Made by a program: the position numbers and the translations under genes. A DNA stretch of 64,000 bases, from NCBI RefSeq assembly GCF_000473065.1, contig NZ_AXAZ01000012.1, positions 105,033-169,032 of the forward strand, read 5' to 3'. The DNA comes from Bradyrhizobium sp. WSM1743. Lineage in GTDB: Bacteria; Pseudomonadota; Alphaproteobacteria; Rhizobiales; Xanthobacteraceae. Shown one piece after another: positions 43,545 through 51,737 of the stretch. The first letter of the stretch is position 1. Every line of letters begins with the position of its first letter. The notes beneath the pieces were generated by a model. That model saw only the letters and a program-made list of their open reading frames with translations, searched no databases and was not told where the DNA came from.

Positions 43545-45166
43545 GCCGCCTCCTCGCGCCGCATCCAGTCTTTAAGGATCGCTGCCGCCTGCATCTGATC
43601 GAGCCGGACAATCTGCTCCAGCCGCTTCTGCGGCGTTCGCTGCATCTTGCCTTCGAGGTCTTCGACGAGGTTGAGCTCGGCCTCCTCGCTGTCGGCTAAC
43701 GCAAGAGCCGCCGAAGCCTCGAGTTGGGCGGCCTCGGCCGCCTCGGCCTGCTCCTGCTCCGCACGATGGGTCAGAATGCCGTTGACCGCGGGCCGCAGCC
43801 CGAACCAGACCAGCATCGAAGCAACGGCCAGGATCGTCACCGCGTTGATCACGCTGCCGAGCTGCTTGTTGATCATCTCGACGAAGCTGATCGGGGGCAC
43901 CGGCGCCAGCTCGCGCGAGCCCTCGATGAAATCGACCGCCGTTACCTGGATCTGATCGCCGCGCGCCTTGTCCAGTCCGCCCGCCGTCGCCGCGAGCTGG
44001 CTGATCTCGGCGAGCTTGCTGTCGACGATGGCCTGGTTGCTCTTGTCGCCGAGATCGGCGACCAGCCGCGCGCGGTTGACCAGGACGGCGATGAACAGCT
44101 TCTTGACCGAATAGCCATCGCTCACCGTCGTCGTGGTCTTGGACGAGACCTCGAAATTGGTGACGTCCTCGCGGCGGGTCTTGTCCTCGCTGGAGTTCTT
44201 GCCGCCGCCCGCATTCACCTGCTGGTCGGGGAGATTCTGCTGCACGGTGGTCGGCGTCGAACGGTCGGCGTTCTGCGAGGATTCCTTCTCGCGCACGTTC
44301 CGCACCGAACGCTCGGCGCGGCTCTCGGGATCGTAGACCGTCTCGTTGATCTGCCGCTTGTCGGTGGACAGCTGCGGAGCGACGCTCACCTCGAAATTGT
44401 CCAGGCCGAGATACGGCGTCAGCGCCTTGCGGATGTTCTCCTGCACCATGCCGCTGACCGTCTTCTGCAGGCTCGCCATCTTCGTCGGCGCGGCGCTCGC
44501 CTCGTCCTCTTCGGCGAGCAGCATCGAGCCGTCGGCGTCCAGCACCGTCACCTTGTCGCGGCTCATGCCGGGGATGGCGGCAGCGACGAGATGACGGATC
44601 GACTGCGCCGTGCGCGCCTCGATCGCGCCGTCGGTGCGCAGCACGACCGATGCCGAAGGCGGCTGCTGCGTCGCGCGGAACGAGCCGCGCACCGGCAGCA
44701 CGATATGCACCCGCGCCGCCTTCACGCCCTTCATCAGTTGGACCGTGCGCGCAATCTCGCCTTCCAGCGCCCGGAGCTTGGTGACCTCCTGCATGAACGA
44801 GGTCAGGCCGAGTGAGCCGATCTTGTCGAACAGCTCGTAACCCGAATTGGCGCTGGTCGGCAGCCCCTTCTCGGCGAGCAGCATGCGCGCCTGCATGGTC
44901 TGGCTCGGACGCACCGAGACGGCGTCACCGGCGGTATTGACGTCGAAGGCGATGTTCTGCTCGCGCAGCGCAGCGCCCATGCGTGTCACGTCTTCGCGGG
45001 TGAGGCCGGTATAGAGCGTCTCGAACTCAGGCCGGCTCAGATAGTACGCACCGCCGACGACGGTGACGAGAACGGCAAAGCCGATCAGTCCCAGGGCCAT
45101 CAGGCGTCGCGGCCCAAGCTCCAGCAGATTGTTGAGCAGTTGCTGTATCTGCGCACGACTGAGCAT
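43541..45166 (-). CDS. fliF: MS-ring protein FliF
   Basis: A 541-residue membrane protein. The first membrane helix (LMALGLIGFAVLVTVVGGAYYL) is followed by the YscJ/FliF domain (FETLYTGLTREDVTRMGAAL, then KGLPTSANSGYELFDKIG) and ends with a second membrane helix (INAVTILAVASMLVWFGLRP) and a cytoplasmic FliG-binding tail. The ATG at 45166 is preceded by ACGAGG. The frame extends 11 codons upstream without support. It starts the fliF-fliH-motB-motC-fliK-lytic transglycosylase unit. Confidence 0.95.
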   Translation of the reverse strand: MLSRAQIQQLLNNLLELGPRRLMALGLIGFAVLVTVVGGAYYLSRPEFETLYTGLTREDVTRMGAALREQNIAFDVNTAGDAVSVRPSQTMQARMLLAEKGLPTSANSGYELFDKIGSLGLTSFMQEVTKLRALEGEIARTVQLMKGVKAARVHIVLPVRGSFRATQQPPSASVVLRTDGAIEARTAQSIRHLVAAAIPGMSRDKVTVLDADGSMLLAEEDEASAAPTKMASLQKTVSGMVQENIRKALTPYLGLDNFEVSVAPQLSTDKRQINETVYDPESRAERSVRNVREKESSQNADRSTPTTVQQNLPDQQVNAGGGKNSSEDKTRREDVTNFEVSSKTTTTVSDGYSVKKLFIAVLVNRARLVADLGDKSNQAIVDSKLAEISQLAATAGGLDKARGDQIQVTAVDFIEGSRELAPVPPISFVEMINKQLGSVINAVTILAVASMLVWFGLRPAVNGILTHRAEQEQAEAAEAAQLEASAALALADSEEAELNLVEDLEGKMQRTPQKRLEQIVRLDQMQAAAILKDWMRREEAA

Positions 45167-45474
45167 ATGACCTCGTACCAATGCGAATGGTGAGGACACT
45201 CAGCTGCCAACCTTGTCTGAAGGTTGCGCGAGGCCACGAATGTGTCGGTTCGCTGGCGAGGCGTTGCAATTTTACAAGAAGCCTGGGCGACGCAATCACA
45301 GTTTGCCAGCCACAAGCGGACGCTCGGGCGCATGGCAGCGCGATCGGCTGCGGCGTGTTGCACGAAGTGTGGCGTCGGGAGGTCGATTGCCGGCACGTCC
45401 TGTGCCGTCGCGTCCGCCGATCATGGCGGGGACCGTGCTCCCTGAGGGAGCACGGTCGTTTTCGAAAGCGCCGC
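45167..45474. other. Intergenic region between fliF and flagellin 1
   Basis: About 300 bp hold the fliF promoter region and the 3' end of the flagellin transcript. The only strong structure is the hairpin at 45432-45458. No sigma-54 promoter with GG-N10-GC spacing was found. Confidence 0.5.
45432..45458 (-). terminator. Hairpin downstream of flagellin 1
   Basis: A perfect 12-bp stem (GACCGTGCTCCC with GGGAGCACGGTC) and a 3-base loop lie 16 bp after the flagellin stop. In the minus-strand transcript no U-run follows the stem, so it may act as a 3' stabilising or weak terminator structure. Confidence 0.6.
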
Positions 45475-46389
45475 TTAGCCGCGGAACAGCGACAGGATGC
45501 TCTGGCTGTTCTGGTTGGCGATCGACAGCGCCTGAACGCCGAGCTGCTGCTGGGTCTGCAGCGCCTGGAGGCGGGTCGATTCCGCGTTCATGTCGGCGTC
45601 GACGAGTTGGCCGACACCACGGTCCACCGAGTCCATCAGGGTCTTCACGAACTCCGTGTTGGTCGAGATGCGGTTCTTGACCGCACCGAGATCGGCAGCA
45701 GCCGAGCTCACCGAGTTGATCGCGGCCGTGACCTTCGCGATGTAGCCATCGAGCGTGGTCTGGTCAGCGGCCGAGTCGGTCAGCGCGGAGATGTTGATCG
45801 TGTCGACCGACGCGCTGGCGCTCACCGTGTCCAGGATACCGGTCTGCGTGGTGGAGTAGAGCGTGTAGTTGGCGGTCGTCACCGTGATGGAGCCGATGGT
45901 GGGCGTGCCGCCGACACGCGAATACGACGAGACGAGATTGAAGCTCGTCGGCGTGGTGCCCGTCGTCGTGCTCAGCCAGTTGATGCCGTTGAAGGTGGCC
46001 GAATTGGCCTTGAGCTTCATGTCCTGCTGGATCTGGGTGATGTCAGCCTGGATCTTGGTGCGGTCGATACCCGCGGTCTTGGCTTCGACCAGCAGCGCCT
46101 GGAGCTTGGTCAGGCCGGATTCCTTGTCGCCGATCACCGAGGTCAGAGCGGTATATTCGGTGTCGACGGTCGCGGCCGACAGACCGAGCGAGTCGGAGAC
46201 GGCGGACAGCGCGGCGTTGTCGGAGCGCATCGACGTCGCGATCGACCAATAGGCAGCGTTGTCCGAAGCGGTGGACACGCGCTGACCGGTGGAGATCCGG
46301 TTCTGCGTGGTGGCGAGTTGGGCGCTGACAGACCGCAGGGTCTGGAGCGCGGTCATTGCGGAGGAGTTGGTGAGAAGACTAGAACCCAT
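45475..46389 (-). CDS. Flagellin 1 (lateral-type)
   Basis: A 304-residue flagellin. The conserved N-terminal D0/D1 (SSLLTNSSAMTALQTLRSVS, NRISTGQRV, SDNAAYWSIATSMRSD) and C-terminal helix (QQLGVQALSIANQNSQSILS) flank a short variable centre, so the filament should be thin. It is about 90 percent identical to flagellin 2 by eye. Translation starts at 46389 behind AAAGGGACAT. The leader is structured (see 46390-46511). This pair matches the LafA1/LafA2 pair of Bradyrhizobium lateral flagella, where I infer the same role. Confidence 0.95.
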   Translation of the reverse strand: MGSSLLTNSSAMTALQTLRSVSAQLATTQNRISTGQRVSTASDNAAYWSIATSMRSDNAALSAVSDSLGLSAATVDTEYTALTSVIGDKESGLTKLQALLVEAKTAGIDRTKIQADITQIQQDMKLKANSATFNGINWLSTTTGTTPTSFNLVSSYSRVGGTPTIGSITVTTANYTLYSTTQTGILDTVSASASVDTINISALTDSAADQTTLDGYIAKVTAAINSVSSAAADLGAVKNRISTNTEFVKTLMDSVDRGVGQLVDADMNAESTRLQALQTQQQLGVQALSIANQNSQSILSLFRG

Positions 46390-46511
46390 TTTGATGTCCC
46401 TTTGAAGATTGAATCGAGCTTAGGGGACATACCGGGCTTGCACCGGTACGACAGAGCGGCGTCATGCCTTTGGGCTTTCCGCAAACGCGGGTTCAAAGCC
46501 CAATCTGTCGT
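46390..46511 (-). promoter_or_regulatory. Structured 5' leader of flagellin 1 (candidate FlbT-responsive element)
   Basis: Read in the transcript direction, there are three elements. First, a bulged stem: CTGTCGT/ACGACAG outer arms (46505-46511, 46448-46454 on plus) enclose TTGGGCTTT/AAAGCCCAA (46495-46503, 46470-46478) capped by CCGC/GCGG. Second, a hairpin TACCGG-7-CCGGTA (46430-46448). Third, ATGTCCC (46424-46430), complementary to the ribosome-site GGGACAT (46394-46400), 23 bases apart. The same order occurs before flagellin 2. Confidence 0.7.
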
Positions 46512-46617
46512 AACGGCGAGGTTAGCGAGCGAAGCTTGTGCGAGGCTTGTGGCTCTGTGCTCCAGCTGCAACAGGTAGCCGAAATGAGGGCGTGCGCAGC
46601 GTCACGCCAAACGACAA

Positions 46618-46645
46618 GGGCCGCGCTTCGTCGGAAGCGCGGCCC
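46618..46645 (-). terminator. Terminator hairpin after flagellin 2
   Basis: A perfect 12-bp stem (GGGCCGCGCTTC with GAAGCGCGGCCC) and 4-base loop lie 20 bp after the flagellin 2 stop. On the minus strand the stem is followed by TTGTCGTTT, a fair U-rich tail. It separates the two flagellin genes, so each is probably transcribed on its own. Confidence 0.75.
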
Positions 46646-46665
46646 TCCTTTTGGTGATTCAGCTC

Positions 46666-47574
46666 TTAGCGGAACAGCGACAGGATGCTCTGGCTGCTGT
46701 TGTTGGCGATCGAAAGCGCCTGAACGCCGAGCTGCTGCTGGACCTGAAGGGCGGCCAAGCGGGTGGATTCCGCATTCATGTCCGCGTCGACGAGCTGGCC
46801 GACACCGCGATCAACCGAGTCCATCAGCGACTTCACGAACTCCGTGTTGGTCGAGATACGGTTCTTGACGGCGCCGAGGTTGGCGGCGGACGCGGCCACC
46901 GAGTTGATGGCAGTCGTGACCTGCGCGATGTAGCCATCGAGCGTGGTCTGGTCAGCTGCCGAGTCGGTCAGTGCGGAGATGTTGATCGTGTCGACCGACG
47001 CACTGCCGCTCACGGTGTCCAGAATGCCGGTCTGCGTGCTGGAGTAGAGCGTGTAGTTGGCGGTCGTCACGGTGATGGAGCCGATCGTGGGCGTGCCGCC
47101 GACACGAGAATACGACGACACGAGGCTGAAGCTCGTCGGTGTGGTGCCGGTCGTCGTGCTCAGCCAGTTGATGCCGTTGAAGGTCGCGGCATTGGCCGTG
47201 CTCTTCATCTGTTGCTGGATCTGGGTGACGTCCGCCTGGATCTTGGTGCGGTCGATACCCGCGGTCTTGGCTTGGACCAGCAGCGACTGGAGCTTGGTCA
47301 GACCGGAGTCCTTGTCACCGATGACCGTGGTCAGAGCGGTATATTCGGTGTCGACGGTCGCGGCCGACAGACCGAGCGAGTCGGAGACGGCGGAGAGCGC
47401 GGCGTTGTCGGCGCGCATCGAGGTGGCAATCGACCAATAGGCAGCGTTGTCCGAAGCGGTGGCCACGCGCTGACCGGTGGAGATCCGGTTCTGCGTGGTG
47501 GAGAGTTGCGAACTCACAGACCGCAGGGTCTGGAGTGCGGTCATGGCAGTCGAGTTCGTAAGCAGGCTTGACAT
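46666..47574 (-). CDS. Flagellin 2 (lateral-type)
   Basis: A 302-residue flagellin, nearly identical to flagellin 1 at protein and DNA level. Differences are scattered conservative changes (for example SAQLATT against SSQLSTT) and a few clustered around residues 120-130 (QQQMKSTANAAT). The centre, including SSYSRVGGTPTIGSITVTTA, is unchanged. The ATG at 47574 is behind AAAGGGACAT. It has the same type of leader, and three CtrA-like octamers lie about 190-240 bp upstream. Confidence 0.95.
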   Translation of the reverse strand: MSSLLTNSTAMTALQTLRSVSSQLSTTQNRISTGQRVATASDNAAYWSIATSMRADNAALSAVSDSLGLSAATVDTEYTALTTVIGDKDSGLTKLQSLLVQAKTAGIDRTKIQADVTQIQQQMKSTANAATFNGINWLSTTTGTTPTSFSLVSSYSRVGGTPTIGSITVTTANYTLYSSTQTGILDTVSGSASVDTINISALTDSAADQTTLDGYIAQVTTAINSVAASAANLGAVKNRISTNTEFVKSLMDSVDRGVGQLVDADMNAESTRLAALQVQQQLGVQALSIANNSSQSILSLFR

Positions 47575-47693
47575 TGCGAATGTCCCTTTATGTACGCGTT
47601 TACATTTTCACGAGGGGACATACCGGGCTTTCACCGGTACGGAAGGGCGGCATCATGCCTTTGGACTGATGTGGGTGGGGTCCAACCCGCCGT
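47575..47693 (-). promoter_or_regulatory. Structured 5' leader of flagellin 2 (candidate FlbT-responsive element)
   Basis: The architecture is that of the flagellin 1 leader with partly different bases. The outer pairing is GGCGG/CCGCC (47646-47650, 47687-47691) plus ACGG/CCGT, and the inner stem is TTGGAC/GTCCAA (47661-47666, 47680-47685). The hairpin TACCGG-7-CCGGTA is at 47621-47639. GGGACAT at 47615-47621 (transcript ATGTCCC) can pair with the ribosome site at 47580-47586. The inner stems keep pairing although their sequences differ from flagellin 1. Confidence 0.7.
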
Positions 47694-47761
47694 GCCGCAT
47701 TGCTAGCACGCCGAATCTTGCTTCCAGATTAAGGACCGCCTGAATTCCATAGTAAAATCAT

Positions 47762-47813
47762 ATGGTTAACATTACCCGTCGCTAACCATAACCAGCGTGT
47801 ATCGCTTAACCAT
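47762..47813. promoter_or_regulatory. Cluster of three CtrA-like TTAACCAT motifs
   Basis: ATGGTTAA at 47762-47769 (TTAACCAT on minus), CTAACCAT at 47782-47789 and TTAACCAT at 47806-47813. TTAACCAT is a described CtrA-binding octamer in Caulobacter. The local DNA is AT-rich compared with its surroundings. It lies between the fliP stop and the flagellin 2 leader. Confidence 0.6.
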
Positions 47814-47837
47814 ATTCTGGCCAGCGAGCTCGGGCGG

Positions 47838-48578
47838 TCACGAGAACGAGCGCACCAGTCCGGAGGCGAGCAGATTCCAGCCGTCGATCAGCACGAAGAA
47901 CAGCATCTTGAACGGCAGCGCGAGGATCGTCGGCGGCATCATCATCATGCCCATCGACATGGTCAGCGTCGCCACGATCATGTCGATCACCAGGAACGGC
48001 AGGATGATGAGGAATCCGATCTCGAACGAGCGCCTGAGCTCGGAGATCATGAAGGCAGGGATGATGACGCGCAAATCGACCCGCTTGTCGTCGAACTTCT
48101 TGCGGAAGCTCTCCGCGGCGAGCGCTTCGAAGGTCTGGAGATCCTTGTCGCGGACATGGGCCAGCATGAACTCGCGGAACGGATCCGTGATCTTCAGATA
48201 GGCCTGCTCCTCCGATATCTCGTTCTTCATCAGCGGCTGGACGCCGCTCTCCCAGGCGCGGTCGAAGGTCGGCGCCATGACGTAGAAGGTCATGAACAGC
48301 GCGAGACTGATCAGCACCAGGTTGGCCGGCGTGGTCTGGAGGCCGAGACCGGCGCGCAGGAACGACAACGCCACCGCAAATCGCGTGAAGCTCGTCACCA
48401 TGATGAGCAGCCCCGGGGCCACCGACAGCACCGTGATCAGTGCCATCAGCTGGATGATCCGGCCGCTGGTCGAGCCGTTTCCCGGCGGCAACAGGGAATT
48501 CAGGTCTGGAATCTGGGCCAACGCCGCTTCGGGCAGCACGACCAGAATCAACGCGAGCAGCAGGATTCTCACTCTCAC
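47838..48578 (-). CDS. fliP: Flagellar export apparatus protein FliP
   Basis: A 246-residue protein with a cleavable signal peptide (LLLALILVVLPEAALAQ), about four membrane helices and the FliP signature (VTSFTRFAVALSFLRAGLGL, ANLVLISLALFMTFYVMAPT). It forms the export gate with FliQ and FliR. It is the last gene of the long motA-to-fliP unit. The start overlaps fliL by 4 bp. Confidence 0.95.
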   Translation of the reverse strand: MRVRILLLALILVVLPEAALAQIPDLNSLLPPGNGSTSGRIIQLMALITVLSVAPGLLIMVTSFTRFAVALSFLRAGLGLQTTPANLVLISLALFMTFYVMAPTFDRAWESGVQPLMKNEISEEQAYLKITDPFREFMLAHVRDKDLQTFEALAAESFRKKFDDKRVDLRVIIPAFMISELRRSFEIGFLIILPFLVIDMIVATLTMSMGMMMMPPTILALPFKMLFFVLIDGWNLLASGLVRSFS

Positions 48579-49018
48579 TGAATCACCAGCGTCTCGATGA
48601 TCAATTCGCGGACCTTGCCCGACGAGCGGATGTTGGCGCGCTCGGTCAGGTCGTCACGCAGATGCTGGAGCCCGCGCGAGCCCTCGAACTGCGCAACCGT
48701 CGTCGAGCGCAGATAGGTGACGATATCCTCGCTGATGTGGGCGGCCAGAATGCCGGCATCCTCGTCGCTCATGCTGTCGGTCACCATGGAGGCTTCGATG
48801 CGCGCCCAGTTGTTGGCCGGCGCGGCGAGATTGGTCACGATCGGAGATAGTTTCCGGAGCCGCGCGCTGCCGGCGTAGCTCGACGCGATCGGCGGCGGCG
48901 TGACGCTCTTCTTGGCATCGGCAACGCGCTCGGCGGTCGCGATCAGATGCAGACCGGCAAGTGCGCCCGCGCCGATCGCGATCAGGGTCAGCACGACGAT
49001 GGCCGCAATCAAGCGCAT
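48575..49018 (-). CDS. fliL: Basal-body-associated protein FliL
   Basis: A 147-residue protein with one N-terminal membrane helix (LIAAIVVLTLIAIGAGALAG) and a periplasmic domain that ends with RSSGKVRELIIETLVIQ, the FliL C-terminal strand. FliL surrounds the stator and increases its torque. Upstream flgH ends 42 bp away. Typical size for the family. Confidence 0.85.
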   Translation of the reverse strand: MRLIAAIVVLTLIAIGAGALAGLHLIATAERVADAKKSVTPPPIASSYAGSARLRKLSPIVTNLAAPANNWARIEASMVTDSMSDEDAGILAAHISEDIVTYLRSTTVAQFEGSRGLQHLRDDLTERANIRSSGKVRELIIETLVIQ

Positions 49019-49060
49019 GGCGCCCCCTGCCGTCGCGACGCGACCCTACGGCTGCGAACC

Positions 49061-49768
49061 TCAGAATGGTGCCACGGCGTCATAGATCCGGTGTCCCCAT
49101 CCAGGCTGCTGCACGTCCGACAGATTTCCGCGCCCGCCATAGGACACGCGCGCCTCGGCGATCTTGTCGTAGGAAATCGTGTTGGCTCGCGAGATGTCGC
49201 GCGGACGCACGATGCCGCCGACGTTGAGCACGCGCATCTCCGTGTTGACGCGAAATTCCTGCGATCCGCTGATCATCATATTGCCGTTCGGCAGCACGTC
49301 GGTGACGATGGCCGCGATCGACAGCTTGATGTCCTCGGTGCGGTCGATCTGGCCGTTGCCCTTGATCTGGGTGTTGGTGCTGAGGTTGGCGTTGGCCTGG
49401 CCCTTGTCGCTCCATCCTGCGACGTCCATCAGCCAGTCGAGCCCGAACTTGACCTGGGAATCGCGAGAGCGGCCGGTCTTGTTGTCGAGCTTGGCCTTGT
49501 CCTGCATCGAGATGATCACCGTCACGACGTCGCCGGTGCGCCGGGCGCGGGGATCGCGGTAGAGATCGGTGCCGTCGTCCCAGGTCGAGCGATAGCTGAC
49601 GGGCGTGCGCATGCGCGGCGTCACCGGGATCGGATCGGCCTGCGTCCTCAGGCCGCTGCCGACGGGCGACATCTGCGGACCGGTCAGGACTTCGGCGGGA
49701 TCATGGAAGCATCCGGCCAGGAGCACGGACGCCGCCAGCAGCGAGAGGATGAGGAGCGGCTTGTTCAT
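49061..49768 (-). CDS. flgH: L-ring lipoprotein FlgH
   Basis: A 235-residue lipoprotein with lipobox LAGC (cysteine 20). The FlgH blocks DGTDLYRDPRARRTGDVVTV, LPNGNMMISGSQEFRVN and GIVRPRDI are clear. It forms the outer-membrane L ring around the rod with FlgI as the P ring. It directly follows motE (no gap). Confidence 0.95.
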   Translation of the reverse strand: MNKPLLILSLLAASVLLAGCFHDPAEVLTGPQMSPVGSGLRTQADPIPVTPRMRTPVSYRSTWDDGTDLYRDPRARRTGDVVTVIISMQDKAKLDNKTGRSRDSQVKFGLDWLMDVAGWSDKGQANANLSTNTQIKGNGQIDRTEDIKLSIAAIVTDVLPNGNMMISGSQEFRVNTEMRVLNVGGIVRPRDISRANTISYDKIAEARVSYGGRGNLSDVQQPGWGHRIYDAVAPF

Positions 49769-50539
49769 CTATTTGGTCTTTCCGTCGTCCACGCGACGCA
49801 TGCCGCCGAGCAGGTCGGCGAGGTGCGCCGCGCGTGCCGTATCCATCTCGTTGAAGATCGCGCTCGAGCTTCTCGGGCTGAGCTTGGCGAGCACCGCGGC
49901 GGCGGTCTCGTCGGCCATGCCGGCGATCTGGGTCGCCGCAGCCTCGGGCTTCATGCGCGAATAGATCTCGACCACGCTCGCTTCGGCTTTCTTCAGGAAG
50001 TCGTCGCGCAGCGCCATCCACTTCTCGTATTCGGCGCGCTTGGCCTCGACTTCGGCGATGCGCTCGCGGAGCAAACTCTCGGCCTTCTCCAGCTCCTTGA
50101 GCTGCCAGGCCAGCCTTGCGTCGACGGCGGGATCGGCGACGTTGCTGCAGAACAGGGCGATTTCGTTGTCCGGAGCCGGCGCAGCCTGCGGCGGCGCAGG
50201 CTTCGGCGGCGCCGTGACACCGGCGGGCTTGGCCGGACGTACCAGCGCGGCCGCAGGCGCGGGTGTCGGCGTCTCCGGAGCCGGCACCGCACCGGTAATC
50301 GTCGGTCCTGAATCTTCGGCCGCCCATGCCGTCGCCCGGACCGAAGCATTGTCGCCTGGTATCGCGGTGCCCGGCGGCTGCGGCTTCTGCGGTCCGCCCG
50401 CGCGGGCGCGCGCGAAGGAGAGCAGGTTGAGCGGCTTCGACGGCTTGGCCTCGTCCAAAGCGAGCACGGGCGAGGCGCTCGCGAGCACCGATGCCGCGGC
50501 CAGCAGGAGGAGTTTGGCTTTGTGATCCAGCTTCAGCAT
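49769..50539 (-). CDS. motE: MotE-type motor protein (MgtE N-terminal-domain family)
   Basis: A 256-residue protein. The N-terminal signal (KLLLLAAASVLASASPVLA) is followed by a P/A-rich linker, a coiled coil (DARLAWQLKELEKAESLLRE) and a C-terminal domain with MKPEAAATQIAGMADETAAA and LSPRSSSAIFNEMD, the MotE pattern. In Sinorhizobium MotE is a periplasmic chaperone for MotC. The start at 50539 is chosen because it gives the signal peptide. The frame upstream adds 12 doubtful residues. Confidence 0.85.
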   Translation of the reverse strand: MLKLDHKAKLLLLAAASVLASASPVLALDEAKPSKPLNLLSFARARAGGPQKPQPPGTAIPGDNASVRATAWAAEDSGPTITGAVPAPETPTPAPAAALVRPAKPAGVTAPPKPAPPQAAPAPDNEIALFCSNVADPAVDARLAWQLKELEKAESLLRERIAEVEAKRAEYEKWMALRDDFLKKAEASVVEIYSRMKPEAAATQIAGMADETAAAVLAKLSPRSSSAIFNEMDTARAAHLADLLGGMRRVDDGKTK

Positions 50540-50606
50540 CGGGCCGCGTGCGATTCTCGCTTCAGACCTGAGCATTGAGCGACCAAGCTTGCACGACGCT
50601 TGTGCA

Positions 50607-51737
50607 TCATTGCACGATGACGTCGGCCTGGAGCGCGCCTGCGGTCTTGATCGCCTGGAGGATCGCGATGATCCCTGAGGGCTTCAGGCCGATCTGGTTC
50701 AGCCCGCGCACCAGGCGCTGGAGATCGACCCCGCTCAGGATCGCCACCTGAGATCCGGCCTCGTTGGCCTCGACCACGGTCTGCGGAACGACCACCGTCT
50801 GCCCGCGCGAGAACGGCGCCGGCTGCGACACCACCGGCATCTCCGTGACACGAACCGTCAGATTGCCGTGGGTCACGGCGACGGTCGATATCCGCACGTC
50901 GCGCCCGATCACGACCGTGCCGGTGCGCTCGTTGATGACGACCCGCGCCGGCGTGTCCGGCTCGACCACCAATTCGCCGATCTCAGCGAGGAAGCGGACA
51001 GGGCCGATATTGCGCGGCTTCGACAGCACGATGGTGCGGTAGTCGCGCTCGAAGGCGATCTGCGCGCGGTAGCGACCGCCGGCGTAGCGGTTGATGGCGT
51101 CGAGAATGCGCGTTGCGGTGACGAAGTCCGGGTTCTTCAGCTGGAGCACCAGGAACTCCATCTCGTGGAGGCTTCCCTGCACCTCGCGTTCGACCAGCGC
51201 ACCGTTCGGGATGCGTCCAGCCGTCGGCGTGCCCTGGCTGACGTTCTGCGCCTGGCCTCCGACGCTGTAACCGGCGACCGTGATCGCGCCCTGCGCCACC
51301 GCATAGACCGCGCCGTCCGCCGCGCGCAGCGACGTCATGACCAGCGTGCCGCCGAGCAGCGACGTCGCATCGCCGAGCGACGACACAGTGACGTCCATGC
51401 GCTCGCCGGGCCCGATCGAGGGCGGCAGGTCAGCAGTCACCATCACCGCCGCGACGTTGCGCGTGCGCAGCGTCGTCGGACGCGGGGGGTTGTTGGTGCT
51501 CGTGGTCTCGTTCCTGACGTTGATGCCCATGTTCTCGAGCATCGATTGCAGCGACTGTTCCGTGAACGGAGCGTTGCGCAGCGTATCGCCGGTGCCGTTC
51601 AAGCCGATGACGAGGCCGTAGCCGACGATCTGGTTTTCGCGCAAACCCTTGATGTCCGCGATGTCCTTGATGCGGACGGCGGCCTGGGCGCCGGCGGCCG
51701 ACACGACCAGGATGAGCGCAAGCAGGAGCCTGGTCAT
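50607..51737 (-). CDS. flgI: P-ring protein FlgI
   Basis: A 376-residue secreted protein. After the signal peptide (LLLALILVVSAAGAQA) come the family blocks RIKDIADIKGLRENQIVGYG and LVIGLNGTGDTLRNAPFTEQ, and it ends RGLNQIGLKPSGIIAILQAI. It forms the periplasmic P ring. The start overlaps the stop of flgA, its assembly chaperone, by 4 bp. Confidence 0.95.
   Translation of the reverse strand: MTRLLLALILVVSAAGAQAAVRIKDIADIKGLRENQIVGYGLVIGLNGTGDTLRNAPFTEQSLQSMLENMGINVRNETTSTNNPPRPTTLRTRNVAAVMVTADLPPSIGPGERMDVTVSSLGDATSLLGGTLVMTSLRAADGAVYAVAQGAITVAGYSVGGQAQNVSQGTPTAGRIPNGALVEREVQGSLHEMEFLVLQLKNPDFVTATRILDAINRYAGGRYRAQIAFERDYRTIVLSKPRNIGPVRFLAEIGELVVEPDTPARVVINERTGTVVIGRDVRISTVAVTHGNLTVRVTEMPVVSQPAPFSRGQTVVVPQTVVEANEAGSQVAILSGVDLQRLVRGLNQIGLKPSGIIAILQAIKTAGALQADVIVQ

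Noticed and set aside
41625..43598. 657-codon plus-strand open frame opposite motB and fliH
   Set aside because: The minus-strand genes have diagnostic motifs and a consistent operon layout; the plus frame is compositionally a shadow (L/R/G/D rich).
45261..45320. Possible sigma-54 promoter (TGGCA...TTGC) upstream of fliF
   Set aside because: The distance between the GG and GC elements is 12 rather than the required 10 bases.
47676..47705. Possible sigma-54 promoter (GGCACG...TTGG) near the flagellin 2 leader
   Set aside because: The GG-N10-GC spacing is not met and the -12 element is TTGG instead of TTGC.
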